Part shown: positions 9,484-19,614 of the stretch, one piece after another
How the letters are laid out: the number at the start of each line of letters is the position of its first letter
How positions within the stretch are numbered: position 1 is the first letter of the stretch
Source of the DNA: Chrysophaeum taylorii
Taxonomy: Eukaryota > Sar > Pelagophyceae > Pelagomonadales > Pelagomonadaceae
Direction of reading: 5' to 3'
Length of the DNA: 64,000 nt
NCBI GenBank assembly: GCA_029834535.1
Contig: JAQMWT010000136.1
Location: 105,993 to 169,992, forward strand
Translations under genes and position numbers: made by a program
The notes under the pieces: model-generated
The model's database searches: none
Told to the model about the DNA's origin: nothing
The model's input: only the letters and a program-made list of their open reading frames with translations

Positions 9484-10552
9484 ATGGGCTTGCTCGGCTA
9501 CGACGAGAAGGGGATCGAGGAGCGGAGGAAGCGCGAGGGGCTCCACGCCAAGTTCCACCGCCTTCTGATCCGCGGAAAGGCCAGGTTCAATTTCCTGCGC
9601 GCAGCTCTCTGGCGCAAGGAGGCGATGGCCACCATGAACCAACTGATCGAGGTCGAGCGTTCGTCGAGCCGCACCTTGGCCGCGTGGGAGCCCCACGTCG
9701 TCGCCGGTCGCAAGACCAGCAGCATCATTCCGAAATATCGTCGTCGCGGGCCCGTCGACTCCAACGCGAAGAACGACGTCGAGACTCGGGCATTCGTGGC
9801 CGAGAAGAAGAAGCAGCGCCCGGTCGCGCGGCGCCCGACGAACCGCCGGTTTTTGTGGCGCAGCCCCAAGCGTCCGTTGGAGACGACGACCATCAACGCA
9901 CCGCCGGACCGTACCAATGACGAGATTTTCTTTCCAACCAACGGCGTCTCCTTGATGACAAAAATCGAGGTGGAGGGCGTCGATCGAGCGACGACTCCCC
10001 CCGTTCGGCGGTCTCCGAGCGAACGCAAGTGGTTCCGCAGTCACCAGGCGCAGCTCCAAAACCCTGGACCGACGGTGACGATCGTTTTCTCCCAAAAGTG
10101 CCGCGTGCGCGGCTCGTGCCTCGTGAGCTCCAAGAGCGTGGTCTACGACGAGCGCCTCGGCGGCTGGCGCTTCCTCGACCCCGGGACGTCAACCGTACGA
10201 CTCGAGTTCCGGCTCAACGGCGACTCTGATGATGATGCCTGCGACCTTGTTATTCGCGACTTCGAGACCCTGCCTTCGACGGTTGATGTCAAGCTCGACG
10301 GCGCGATCCTCGTCGAGGCTCACGAGTCGCCCTCGCCGCGGGGAGGGAGTTCCGTGATTCCCCTTCCGCCACTCGCGCGCACGACCCGCCACGTCCTTGA
10401 GATCATACTCACGCCAGACGCTGCACCCTGGGCATACCATCTCGAAGAGGTGTCAATCACTGCGCCCGAGATCGAAAGATCGCTGCCCGCGCCAGACGAC
10501 CTCGCTCGGCTGCGAGCAGCAGCAGACTCGTCCTCGCTGTCGTCAACCCCCA

Positions 10553-10584
<32 letters not shown>

Positions 10585-10710
10585 AGGAAAAGCCCTGTCG
10601 AGCGGCGGCGCGACCACGAACGTCTCGTCGCTTGCTACGAAGAGGGCCATCGCAACCGCAAGCGCGACCGCCGAGACGCTGCTGCCCGGAAGCCCGTAGC
10701 TAAAAAGTAA
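9484..10710 (+). CDS. Hypothetical basic protein with a beta-rich middle
   Basis: 408 aa, not recognised. The N-terminal third is Lys/Arg-rich and helical (MGLLGYDEKGIEERRKREGL). The middle, about residues 170-325, alternates short hydrophobic strands (TVTIVFSQKCRVRGS, VRLEFRLNGD, TRHVLEIILTPDAAPWAYHL) and looks like a small beta-sandwich, possibly carbohydrate- or ligand-binding. An Asp run of nine (gac repeats near 10555-10580) precedes a basic C-terminal helix (ERRRDHERLVACYEEGHRNR). No signal peptide and no membrane segment. Coding is supported by sustained strong third-position GC and amino-acid use unlike the antisense frames. Confidence 0.6.
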
Positions 10711-10979
10711 AGTCATACGACAGGAGGAGTATGCCTGCATGCGCAATTTCGCGACCTGGAAGGGTGGTACCCAAAAAAAATGCCACCACCAAGCCGCAAA
10801 TGGGAAGAAGAACAACGCCGAGGCTACAGCGGGGAGCGTCGGGCGCGGTTTGCCGCGTCACGGGAAGACGCGCCATATTCGTCTTCTTCTTCCGGACCGC
10901 GCCGCCGAATTCCGGCTGGTGCTATCATCTGCAAACGGGCATGGTTCCGAAGCACGCCACTCGTGGGTGAAATACTATA

Positions 10980-12071
10980 TTAATCAGCTAGGTATCGCTC
11001 TGCCACTAGGAACCAGAAGTGGAGGAGGCTGTAGTTGGCGCGTTGGCAGGGTGGCACCGCGCGCCAGAGAACGCGAGCCTCGGCGTCCCTGGAAGGTCTG
11101 TGCTTGAGGGCGCAGGACAAGCCGCGGGGGTGGGCGCGGAGCTCGATGAAGCCAAAGGTGGTTATGAAGGAAGTGAGGCAGGGGAAGTGCGTGCTGAAGT
11201 TGAAGTGCCTGTTTTCCCCTCCGAGGTCTCGCTCGAGGGACGCGAGACACGCGGCGAGCGTGGTGGGCGTGTAGAAGTTGACGCAGTCGTCGCCACCCTC
11301 GACCCAAGCATAGTTGCAATTTCCCTCGCCAAGACAAAACCGGCCCTCTGGTCTGAGGAGGACCTCGGAGACGAGGGGGTAACAAGCGTCGAAGGCGAGA
11401 TCGGGCGGCCACGGCACGGCGGGGAGCGAAGCGGATGTCTCGGTAACGTCCTCGCGCCAGGCGGGAAGGTCCGTCGACACTTCGGAGCCGATGCTGACGA
11501 CCTCGAGCAACCACCAGCCGCCCATAAACCGCCATTCGACGCGCCGGCCGACGCGCCGAACGAGACCACGAACCGGCATCGTCGCCGGGAGCGCAAGATT
11601 GGTGCCGACGGCCACCTCGATCCCTGGCTCCTCGTCGGGTCGCCCAGGAAACCACCGGCGCCCGGTGCGCACCTGGAACGTCGACCATACCCCGTCGAAA
11701 GGACAGCCCCGAAGCACTTCGTCGAGATCCGCGAACGTTCCGCGGCAGTACGCGTAGTACAGCACCGTATCGTCCTCCGCGACGAGCTTGTTTTGCAGCG
11801 TGGCGAACGCCTCGCGCACTTTAAACTTCAGGACCCCGCTCACCACTGGCTCGCACGCCGCCAGGATCTCCGCGTTCTGCGCGTCCACCTGCACGAGCTC
11901 CTGGACGCGCATCAGTACTGGATCCGCTTCTTCTTCTTCTTCTTCTTCTTCTTCTTCTTCTTCTTCTTCTAGGAGCGTCTCGGTGCGTTCGTGCTTCGCT
12001 TGAAACGACGCCTGCGTCCGCGCGGGAAGTCGAGCCTTGAGGCGATCGAGGCGTCTGCGAGACGAGACCAT
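10980..12071 (-). CDS. Hypothetical protein with poly-Glu run
   Basis: 363 aa, not recognised. The N-terminus is a basic helix (MVSSRRRLDRLKARLPARTQ), followed by 14 or so consecutive Glu codons from a (TTC)n tract on the plus strand near 11929-11970. The rest is globular and rich in Trp, Phe and Cys (GVWSTFQVRTGRRWFPG, RRVEWRFMGGWWLLEVVSIG, EGNCNYAWVEGGDDCVNFYT), which suggests a folded cytosolic protein. No signal peptide is visible. Its own plus-strand antisense ORF (317 aa) is rejected because it is made of low-complexity and Arg-rich text. Confidence 0.6.
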   Translation of the reverse strand: MVSSRRRLDRLKARLPARTQASFQAKHERTETLLEEEEEEEEEEEEEEADPVLMRVQELVQVDAQNAEILAACEPVVSGVLKFKVREAFATLQNKLVAEDDTVLYYAYCRGTFADLDEVLRGCPFDGVWSTFQVRTGRRWFPGRPDEEPGIEVAVGTNLALPATMPVRGLVRRVGRRVEWRFMGGWWLLEVVSIGSEVSTDLPAWREDVTETSASLPAVPWPPDLAFDACYPLVSEVLLRPEGRFCLGEGNCNYAWVEGGDDCVNFYTPTTLAACLASLERDLGGENRHFNFSTHFPCLTSFITTFGFIELRAHPRGLSCALKHRPSRDAEARVLWRAVPPCQRANYSLLHFWFLVAERYLAD

Positions 12072-12326
12072 TCTTTACTTTACTTTGATTGTAAAGGACG
12101 GCGGTGGTAAATATTTCTTTCCAGTAAGGACGACGTCGCGGATGGCCTTAATCGATCGATGCTCAGGTCGGCCATCGCCGCCGCCGCCGCCGCCGACTTT
12201 GTCGCCGACCCACAACCATCCAGCACGTTCCCTCCCAGTAACGGTCCCTGCCGTAGGTTGGTGAAGCTCGAGGAGGGAGGGAGACAGAGAGAAAGAAGCC
12301 CCCGGCCGGCGAGAGGCGTCCGCTAT

Positions 12327-14033
12327 CTATCTGAAGATGTTGAGGATGAGGTAGCCCGCGTTGCGGACGATGGCTTGGACTTTGCTTGGGGGCATTTCGA
12401 GATCGGTACAAATTTCGTCCATGCAATGGGAGCCGTCCATCAAGAAAAGAATCTTAGCGGCGAGGTCGACGGGCTCCGGATAAGGGTCAAGAGGAGGGCG
12501 ATCGTCGTCGCCCCTCCCCAGGGTTGGTCGGAGGAGGTGGGGGGAGCCATCCTCCTCCTCCGGCTCGTCGTCAATAATATCAACCTCGTACTCTTCTTCG
12601 AGCGAAGAGTACCCGGCGGCGGCGGCGGCGCCGGAGGGAGCTAGCCCTCGCCGCCCTCTCGTAGCCCTCGGTCGGCGTCGGTCTCGCGGGCGGGCGCCGC
12701 CGGGAGAGGACGAGGCGCGTCGGGCGTGGAGCTTATCGGCGGCGGCGGCGGGGGTGAGGCGCGCGACGGGGTAGCGGTGGACTCTTTCGAGAATGCCGTG
12801 GACGACGCCAAAGGCGGCGAAGGCCCGGTGGTCGAGGGCGTCGACGAGGAGGGGCGATTCGTAGTTAGCGGCGAGCAAAACGTCCTTCATGGAGCGGCCG
12901 TCTTTGAAGTCGCAGTACAACCTGAGAATTCTGATTGCTGCCCGTTCGGTCGAGGGACGGTGGCGCCTCGCGCCCTTGTCGTCGTCTGAGCGGCGTCGCT
13001 TCTCGAGGTCGCCGGACGAAGAAAAGGGGGAATGGTCGGTCGCGGCTTCGCGGAGGGCCGCGTCTACATCCACTTGGACGATGTCGGGCTTGAGGACGAA
13101 GTCGACGCAGTTTTCGAGGGCGCCCTCGTTGGTCGCGAGGTCTCCTACGCGCGCGGCGACTCTGTAGACGTTCGAATATTGGAACGCGTCGACGAGCGCC
13201 AGACAGCGGTAGTGGCGCAGGACCCGGAGGCACTTGGCCACGATCTCGAGGTCGACCCGCGAGGCGCGCGCCACCTGCCGAACGTTCCGGATCCCGTTGA
13301 CGTGGGGGATGACCTGTTGAATCGCGAGGTCCCACGCGTCGTCTCCCGCGGGCGGCTTGTCGCGCTTGAGAATTCGCGAGAGTTTTGAGGGCGTGCTCAA
13401 ATCCAGCAGCGCCCGGGGCCGCGCCAACAGCACCGGGACCTCCCACTGCTTGACCTGGGGCACGGCGGGGGCGTCCACCTTGGTCCACGACATAGGCCGC
13501 TCGAGCGTAAAGACGTTAGGGTCGTCGCGGAGGGTTAAGGCTTCCGATTCCAGATCCTCAAACTCCTCCTCCTCCTCCTCGAGACCCGTCGCCAACCTGG
13601 CAGTGCGTCGGAGCGACCGGAGCGCAGCGGGCACGATCGACGCGAGGTCCTGGCCGCGCGACAGCAGCGACGACTCGAGCTCCATCGCCCTCAAAGCGCG
13701 AGACATTCTCTCGAGCATTCCGCGACAGGACCGTAAACCCTCGAGCCCGGGCGCGATAATTCCCAGGCTGAACAGCAACGCGTTCCGCCGGTACTTCTCG
13801 TCGTCCCGGAGAACCACGGGGACGCACAGCACGCCGTCCTCCCCTGCGCGCACCTGCACTGCCCGCCCGTCGAGTTGCGGGTTCCCGCTCATCAACAAAT
13901 CAGAGTACAGTTCCCAGATCCGCCGCCCCTCGCTCCCCTCCTCGAACGCCCCCGACGGAGCCGAATACACCACCGTCGGGCCCTTGAGGTCGTCAAAGGT
14001 TGCGAAGAACGTCACCACCACCGACGACGACAT
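12327..14033 (-). CDS. NPRL2: NPRL2-like GATOR1 subunit
   Basis: 568 aa. NPRL2 with NPRL3 and DEPDC5 forms GATOR1, which switches off TORC1 when amino acids are short. The longin-like N-terminus starts VTFFATFDDLKGPTVVYSAP and continues with KYRRNALLFSLGIIAPGLEG, the most conserved NPRL2 segment. The central block has WDLAIQQVIPHVNGIRNVRQ, VDLEIVAKCLRVLRHYRCLA and ALVDAFQYSNVY, all characteristic. The C-terminus has ILRLYCDFKDGRSMKDVLL and RFAAFGVVHGILERVHRYP-like text, ending in a helical motif. An acidic linker near residues 480-500 is a local insertion. The yeast and human proteins are about 380-615 aa, so the length is normal. Confidence 0.9.
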   Translation of the reverse strand: MSSSVVVTFFATFDDLKGPTVVYSAPSGAFEEGSEGRRIWELYSDLLMSGNPQLDGRAVQVRAGEDGVLCVPVVLRDDEKYRRNALLFSLGIIAPGLEGLRSCRGMLERMSRALRAMELESSLLSRGQDLASIVPAALRSLRRTARLATGLEEEEEEFEDLESEALTLRDDPNVFTLERPMSWTKVDAPAVPQVKQWEVPVLLARPRALLDLSTPSKLSRILKRDKPPAGDDAWDLAIQQVIPHVNGIRNVRQVARASRVDLEIVAKCLRVLRHYRCLALVDAFQYSNVYRVAARVGDLATNEGALENCVDFVLKPDIVQVDVDAALREAATDHSPFSSSGDLEKRRRSDDDKGARRHRPSTERAAIRILRLYCDFKDGRSMKDVLLAANYESPLLVDALDHRAFAAFGVVHGILERVHRYPVARLTPAAAADKLHARRASSSPGGARPRDRRRPRATRGRRGLAPSGAAAAAGYSSLEEEYEVDIIDDEPEEEDGSPHLLRPTLGRGDDDRPPLDPYPEPVDLAAKILFLMDGSHCMDEICTDLEMPPSKVQAIVRNAGYLILNIFR

Positions 14034-14166
14034 CGCACTAGGGTTACTTACTTACTTATGACCATCAACGACGACGACGACGATCGATCGATCGATCACG
14101 GAACGTCTCGGATGTGGCGCTCTTTTTTGTGGCCTCGCCCTCGCCGCCCTCGCGCCGACCCATATG

Positions 14167-15555
14167 CTAGTAGGGACGCCACTTGTGGCGGTCGAAGTTG
14201 CGGTAAAAGGCGCGCTCGAGCCGGAGAGAGATGCCGGCGACCATCGCGGCGCCCACGGCCGTCGCGGGGACGAGCCAGGCGTCGAACAAGGTCGCCGTCG
14301 AGAGGAGACAGAACGCGGCGGCGATGGCCGCGTCGCGGACGCGGCGGGTGCGGGCGAGGGCGTCGCGCGTCGGCTGGCAGATCTTGACGTGGCGGTCGAG
14401 CCGCGAGGTACGGACGCGATGGGCGAGCCAGGAGACGTGGTCTGCGACGCCGTCCGTCGCGGCGACGGGCTTGGTCTTCCAGCCAACGGGAGCGTAGGGG
14501 AGCGTCTCTCCGACGGCATCCAACCACTTGCGGTAGGCGACAACAAAAGCGTCCGAAGACGCGAGCGGCAGGCATTCGTGGGCCATCGCGCGAGCCCCCG
14601 GGGACGCGAGGTAGTCCTCCTGGGACGTAATGAGGCCCAGGTCTTGCTCGAGAACTTTGCACGAGTTCAAGTGTCGCAGCCAGTGGGGCTTGAGGCTCAG
14701 AAGGATGCGAAAAAGCCGGTTTGGTCCCTTTTTGCTGAAATAGGACCGAAACAAGAGCCGGGACTTCCCCTTGCCGAGGGGCATGCAGTGCAACGCCGTC
14801 CCGGTGACCGAGTCCCCCCGTTCGCCCCGATATCGCACGATGCCCGGCGCCTCGAAGACGACGTCGACCCAGGTTTCGTCGTCGTTGCCCGTCGTCGCGC
14901 GCCGAAACCCGCCGCGGAAGCCCTCGAGGTTGAGGGGCTCGAGTTTGAACTCGTAGGGGTGCGCGTCTTCGCGGCGGCCGCCCCCCTCGGTGCGATCGTG
15001 CGAAATAGGGATGTGCGCGGGGTCGGCCAAGTTCTCCACCAAGAACGAGTGGTCGTACGGGAGGTCGATAGGGAAGTCGTACACGCGAAATCGATTCCAG
15101 TTCTCGTCGAGGTCGTCGGCCGTCGCTGGGGGGGACCGGTGCGGGAGTTCGTCGCCCATCCACACCCACACTATGCCCTCGCGCACGCTCGTCGGGTACG
15201 GCCTCGCGCACGCCGTCTTTGGTATTGTCGCGTCTCGGGGCAGCTGCGGGATGGCGACGCACTTGCCGTCGCCGTCGAAGGCCCATCCGTGGTAAAAGCA
15301 CCGAAGGGACCCGTCGGGCTCTACCGAGCCCTGCGAGAGCGCCGCCAGCCGATGCGGGCATCTGTCGGCGACGCACCGAATCCCTGCGCCGTCGCGCCAC
15401 AGAACAACTGCCTCGTCGAACACCGAGAACGACATGGGCTCGGGCGGCTTCGGGACATCTCGTTCGAAGCACGCGGCATACCACTGCTCGCGGAACTTGT
15501 ACTCTGGCAGCTGGAACGCATTCACCGCCGCCGCCGCGACCCAGAACACCGCCAT
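14167..15555 (-). CDS. Rieske [2Fe-2S] oxygenase, PAO/TIC55/PTC52-like, plastid-targeted
   Basis: 462 aa from the ATG at 15555; the upstream in-frame Met at 15621 would spoil the targeting signal. The Rieske cluster ligands are CPH (residues 66-68) and CFYH (86-89). The mononuclear iron site is in ENLADPAHIPISHDR. The C-terminal hydrophobic pair near residues 420-455 would anchor it in a membrane. The N-terminus MAVFWVAAAAVNAFQLPE is a short signal peptide with predicted cleavage just before Phe, the pattern used by algae with four-membrane secondary plastids. The family includes pheophorbide a oxygenase, protochlorophyllide-related PTC52 and TIC55; which activity applies here cannot be decided. 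A role in chlorophyll or carotenoid metabolism is inferred. Confidence 0.88.
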   Translation of the reverse strand: MAVFWVAAAAVNAFQLPEYKFREQWYAACFERDVPKPPEPMSFSVFDEAVVLWRDGAGIRCVADRCPHRLAALSQGSVEPDGSLRCFYHGWAFDGDGKCVAIPQLPRDATIPKTACARPYPTSVREGIVWVWMGDELPHRSPPATADDLDENWNRFRVYDFPIDLPYDHSFLVENLADPAHIPISHDRTEGGGRREDAHPYEFKLEPLNLEGFRGGFRRATTGNDDETWVDVVFEAPGIVRYRGERGDSVTGTALHCMPLGKGKSRLLFRSYFSKKGPNRLFRILLSLKPHWLRHLNSCKVLEQDLGLITSQEDYLASPGARAMAHECLPLASSDAFVVAYRKWLDAVGETLPYAPVGWKTKPVAATDGVADHVSWLAHRVRTSRLDRHVKICQPTRDALARTRRVRDAAIAAAFCLLSTATLFDAWLVPATAVGAAMVAGISLRLERAFYRNFDRHKWRPY

Positions 15556-15780
15556 TTCTTCTTCCCTTGACTTGAACTTGCATACATTATTATCACGGAC
15601 GGACGGACGGACTTTTCGCAATACTAAAAATATTTATTTTTTCAACAATTACGATTATTGATTCGCCACCACGCTGTGTGTCGTGTGGTGTGGTGTGGTG
15701 TGGTGTAAAAATAAAATGAACCATAGTTTGTTTACTTTTCGCTTACTACCCGGCGCCCTTAATGAATAAATAAATTAACG

Positions 15781-16011
15781 ATGCTGTCCCCTATCGACGC
15801 CATCCGCGCCTCGCTCGACGCTCTTAAGAGCGAGAGGGTGCGGTGTAACGAGGAGATCGAGGCCCTCGGCGCCGAGCGCGACCGAATTACGCGAGTTCTG
15901 CCGGTGGTGTGCGAGAGGCTCCGGGAGCAAGAGGCGGTCGTGGCGCAGCTCCGATCCGCGACTCAAAACTACGACCGCGCGATCGACGCCCTCGTGGCAC
16001 AGATGCAGTAA
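15781..16011 (+). CDS. Small coiled-coil protein, SSNA1/DIP13-like
   Basis: 76 aa, almost wholly helical. The pattern CNEEIEALGAERDRITRVLP followed by CERLREQEAVVAQLRSATQN and YDRAIDAL follows the order in SSNA1/NA14 (Chlamydomonas DIP13), a microtubule-binding protein of centrioles and flagella, whose C-terminal part contains a comparable FDRTI motif. Known members are about 110-120 aa, so this one is short at the C-terminus. An ATG with AT-rich leader (aaattaacgATG) supports the start. A prefoldin-like or other coiled-coil identity cannot be excluded. Confidence 0.55.
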   Translation: MLSPIDAIRASLDALKSERVRCNEEIEALGAERDRITRVLPVVCERLREQEAVVAQLRSATQNYDRAIDALVAQMQ

Positions 16012-16175
16012 AGAACGAGTCAAAAAAATAATAGGATGAGCGCGGTCCGGACCGCGCCTACAAGCTGGAGGGATGAAAGCGATAGTTTGGGGATTGAAGC
16101 AGGAAGAAAAACGCGCGGTGCGAAAAACAAAAGCAGGTTCGTTTGGGATAGTGCACTTGGATGTGTGTCGGTCGT

Positions 16176-17811
16176 TCAGTCGTCGTCGTTATTGCTCGTG
16201 CAGTCTTTCCAGTTTCTTAAGATGGAGCTGAAGAGGAAGAGAAAGTAAAGAACGAACATGACGCCGCCGAGCTTGACGTTGAGGACCCAGCCCAGGTAGG
16301 AGATGGATCCGACGACGGCGGCGACCATCAAGAGCAAGGTAATCGTGTCCCAGACGATGCCATGGGTGTTGAACATCCACTCGCCCGAGCCCTTTCTGAG
16401 GACGGCGACGAAAAAGTATTTCGTTAGGACGGGAAGCGGGAGGCCGATAAGGATGTCGAAGACGTTGGAGCCGATCGAGGACGAGATGGCCATGTCCCCT
16501 CGGCCTTCGCGGGCCATGTACATCGAAGAGAGCGCGTCGGGGATCGAGGTGCCGGCGGCGAGGACCGTCAGTCCCATAACGTAATCGCAAACTCCGAGTG
16601 TCGCGCCGACGATCGTCGTCCAGATGACCATACAATACGCGAATATGGCGAGCCAGAGGAGCGACCCGGCGAACGTCACGAGGAAGAGGTGGCCCTTGTC
16701 GGGGTGCGAGCAATCGGGGAGCGTGCCGTAGAGGCAGAGTTTGATCGGCGCCGTCGCGACGTAGAGGACCTTTTCGGTTCGCGATTCGGGCCAATCCCAC
16801 GGGTCTTCCCAATCGTCGATTTCATCCTCCTCCTCCACCTTTCGTGCTGATGCTTGTCGTTGCTGCTGCTCCTGGACGACGGCGGCGTTCTCGGGGAGGA
16901 CCTTGGCGCCCGCCGAGTCGGCCGCGGGCTTGACGGCGACCGTTCGCGCCGGCTCGGACGACGACGGCTCTTTGAGCGGGTTCTCGGTGGTGGTGGTGGT
17001 GGTGGTGGCCGAAGAAGGAGGAGGAGAAGGAGACGCCTTTTTTTCCGACGAGATCTCGAGGGCGGTCTTTTTCGGTCCAACCTTGACCGCGTCGGCAGCC
17101 GTCACGACGTTTTGGTTGCTTCCGCCGCTCGCCGTCGGGCTGACCTTGGTGGCGGGGGGCTGGACGCGAAAGAGCCTCGCGAACCACTCCTCGAAACTCT
17201 TGTTGTATCGCATGACGGTGACGTAGCCCGCGTAACCACAAAGGAGGACAATTGCCTCGTACCAGACCATGTTGTTTCCGTCCATCACGAACATCGCGAG
17301 CACGAGGAGCCCGATGATGTAGCACGAGCAGTCCCGAAAGAGCGGCCACCAGCTCAACTCGACGCAGCCGCCCGGGACGACGAGGGCGCAGCACGCGATG
17401 ACGAAGAGGACGTTGAAGACGGCCGAGCCGACGATGGTTCCAAAGCCGATGTCCGACTTGGAGACGAATTGCCCCATGTAGGAGGTCGCGAGCTCGGGAG
17501 CGCTACCGCCGGCAGCCATGAACGTCGCGCCCGCGACGTCGTCGTCGATGTCCCACGTCTCGACCATCCGGTCGAGGGCGGGGCCGAAAAAGTTGTCGCA
17601 GACGATCATGAGGGACAGGAACATGTACACGACCCCGATCGCATGAAGGAAGACAAACTTGGAATTACCTCTTTGGTTGCCCCGACGTTTCTTTCGAACG
17701 AACGCGTCGGGAACGTAGAACGGGTTCTTCTTGCGCTGGCTCGCTTTCAACAGCCTTCCGCCGGCGCCTCCGAGGTCTCGAGTAGGTTGTTGCTGGTAAT
17801 CAGAGAGCGAA

Positions 17812-17847
<36 letters not shown>

Positions 17848-18128
17848 TTGGGGGGGTCCTCCCCCTCTATTCTCAGGAGGTTGGGCGGCGGCGCGTGGAA
17901 AAGGGTTGGGGCATCGACGACGATGGCCCCCAGACACGCGAGGATGGCGAGGACGCCGAGGCTCTTGACCCGCGCCTTGTGACGGCGGCGGCGGCGGCGT
18001 CGCCTGCGGCGCCGTTCATTATTACTGTCGTTCGAAGTGTCGCCCATCATCATCATCATGATCGAAGAAGAAAAAGAGGTTGAAGAAGAGGAGTTGCTGC
18101 AAACAAGAGTCCCACCCCGACGACACAT
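16176..18128 (-). CDS. K-dependent Na/Ca exchanger (CaCA family, NCKX type)
   Basis: 650 aa with about ten membrane segments in two halves. The two alpha-repeats that bind ions are clear: GATFMAAGGSAPELATS (about 200-216) and GLTVLAAGTSIPDALSS (519-535), the latter followed by SSIGSNVFDILIGLPLP. The halves are separated by a cytosolic loop (about 325-480) rich in Lys, Pro, Thr and acidic residues (DDWEDPWDWPESRTEKVLY), the latter typical of NCKX proteins just before the second half. The N-terminus has an Arg run, a hydrophobic segment (GVLAILACLGAIVVDAP) and a long Ser run before the first transport segment. It would export calcium across the plasma membrane or an endomembrane; the localisation is not visible. 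Confidence 0.9.
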
Positions 18129-18364
18129 GATGGTAAACGACTCAAACTCAAATCAATTGGTCGCAGATCCCGCCGCAAGGCAAAACGTGGGGCGGGTGGG
18201 CTCCATTACATTGGCCGCTAGCGCCTGCCTTGGACGTCAGAGGATACAATATCGTCAACCGTTTAATCCGTTGTAACGGACACGAGAGGAGGAGAAGAGG
18301 GCACGATGGAGGAGCGACATCGAGGACGAGTTGTTTTTTTGCCTCTTCGGTGTTCCTCGAGTGA

Positions 18365-19567
18365 ATGAACGCAGGAGTGGAGAGCGAGTGCCCCTCGTCG
18401 TCCGCGGGCGGGGAAGGTGAGGAAAAATCGCCCGGGGGGGGCGTCTATCCGGGTCCCGACGGGCGACCCGTAGAGATCAAGGACGTGTGGGCGTCGTCGT
18501 TGGAGTCGGCGATGGCGTCGATTCGCGAGGTAGTAGAGAGGTACCCCTACGTCGCGATGGACACGGAGTTCCCGGGTGTCGTCGCCAAGCCGATCGGGGA
18601 CGCGTATTCGACGGGGTACCAGTACCAGACTTTGCAATGCAACGTCGATCTCCTCAAGATCATCCAACTCGGGATATCTTTTTGCGACGGCGAAGGGAAG
18701 GTGCCGGAGCAGGGGTGTTATTGCTGGCAGTTCAACTTTCGCTTCGATTTGAACGAGGACATGTACGCGGAGGACTCGATCCAGCTGCTCAAGGAGTCGG
18801 GGATCGACTTCGCGCGCCACGCGAACGAGGGCATCGACGTCGCGCGATTCGGGGAGCTCATCATGATGTCGGGGCTCGTCTTGAGCGAGGACGTCAAGTG
18901 GGTCTCCTTTCACTCGGGCTACGACTTTGGCTACCTGATAAAAATTCTCACGTGCCAGACGCTTCCTGCGGACGAGGCGGGCTTCTTCGAACTTCTTCAC
19001 ATCTACTTTCCGACCTTGTTCGACGTCAAGCTCTTGATGTCCTCGGTCGACGGCCTCCACGGTGGCCTCCAGCGCGTCGCCGAGGACCTCAAAGTCGAGA
19101 GGATCGGGCCCATGCACCAGGCGGGCTCCGACTCCCTTCTCACCAACTCGACCTTCTTCAGACTCGCCGAGCTCGCCTTCCAGGGCGTCGACCACATCGA
19201 GGACAAGTACAAAGGTGAGATCTACGGCCTCGGCGCCCACGCCCACCGCACCCAAAAGTACAACAACAACAACAACAACAACAACGCGAACAACAACAAC
19301 AACAACAACACGACCACGACCACAACGGGCGCGCCAACGACGACGACCGCCGCCGGTCCGAGTGGGGCGAGCTCAGGCAGCAGTCCCCAGGCCAGCAGCA
19401 CCCCCGGCCAAGACGGCGCGTCCGCACAGAAGTCGTCGGCCTACGGCCAGCACCAGGTCGTCGTCAATTCCGGCGAGGCGTCGTCGTCGCAGCACGTTCC
19501 GGTGAACGGCGTCGTCAACATGCGCCTCTCCTCACTCAACCCCACGGCCGAGGACCCCGATATCTAG
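18365..19567 (+). CDS. CAF1: CAF1 / CNOT7-like mRNA deadenylase
   Basis: 400 aa. CAF1 is the DEDD-type 3'-5' poly(A) nuclease of the CCR4-NOT complex. Catalytic residues are present: VAMDTEFPG (D66, E68), FHSGYDFGYL (D187) and the last Asp in MHQAGSDSLLT (D256, with H251). The core, about residues 40-290, matches the family over its whole length (VWASSLESAMASIREVVERY, CYCWQFNFRFDLNEDMYAED). The C-terminus after 290 is a low-complexity extension of Asn, Thr, Ala and Ser from aac and acg repeats and is absent from most homologues, which end near 285 aa. The tail may be disordered or specific to this lineage. Confidence 0.95.
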   Translation: MNAGVESECPSSSAGGEGEEKSPGGGVYPGPDGRPVEIKDVWASSLESAMASIREVVERYPYVAMDTEFPGVVAKPIGDAYSTGYQYQTLQCNVDLLKIIQLGISFCDGEGKVPEQGCYCWQFNFRFDLNEDMYAEDSIQLLKESGIDFARHANEGIDVARFGELIMMSGLVLSEDVKWVSFHSGYDFGYLIKILTCQTLPADEAGFFELLHIYFPTLFDVKLLMSSVDGLHGGLQRVAEDLKVERIGPMHQAGSDSLLTNSTFFRLAELAFQGVDHIEDKYKGEIYGLGAHAHRTQKYNNNNNNNNANNNNNNNTTTTTTGAPTTTTAAGPSGASSGSSPQASSTPGQDGASAQKSSAYGQHQVVVNSGEASSSQHVPVNGVVNMRLSSLNPTAEDPDI

Positions 19568-19614
19568 CGGTTCAAGAGCCCTTTTCTTTCTAGACATTTT
19601 TGGGGGAAGAAGAA

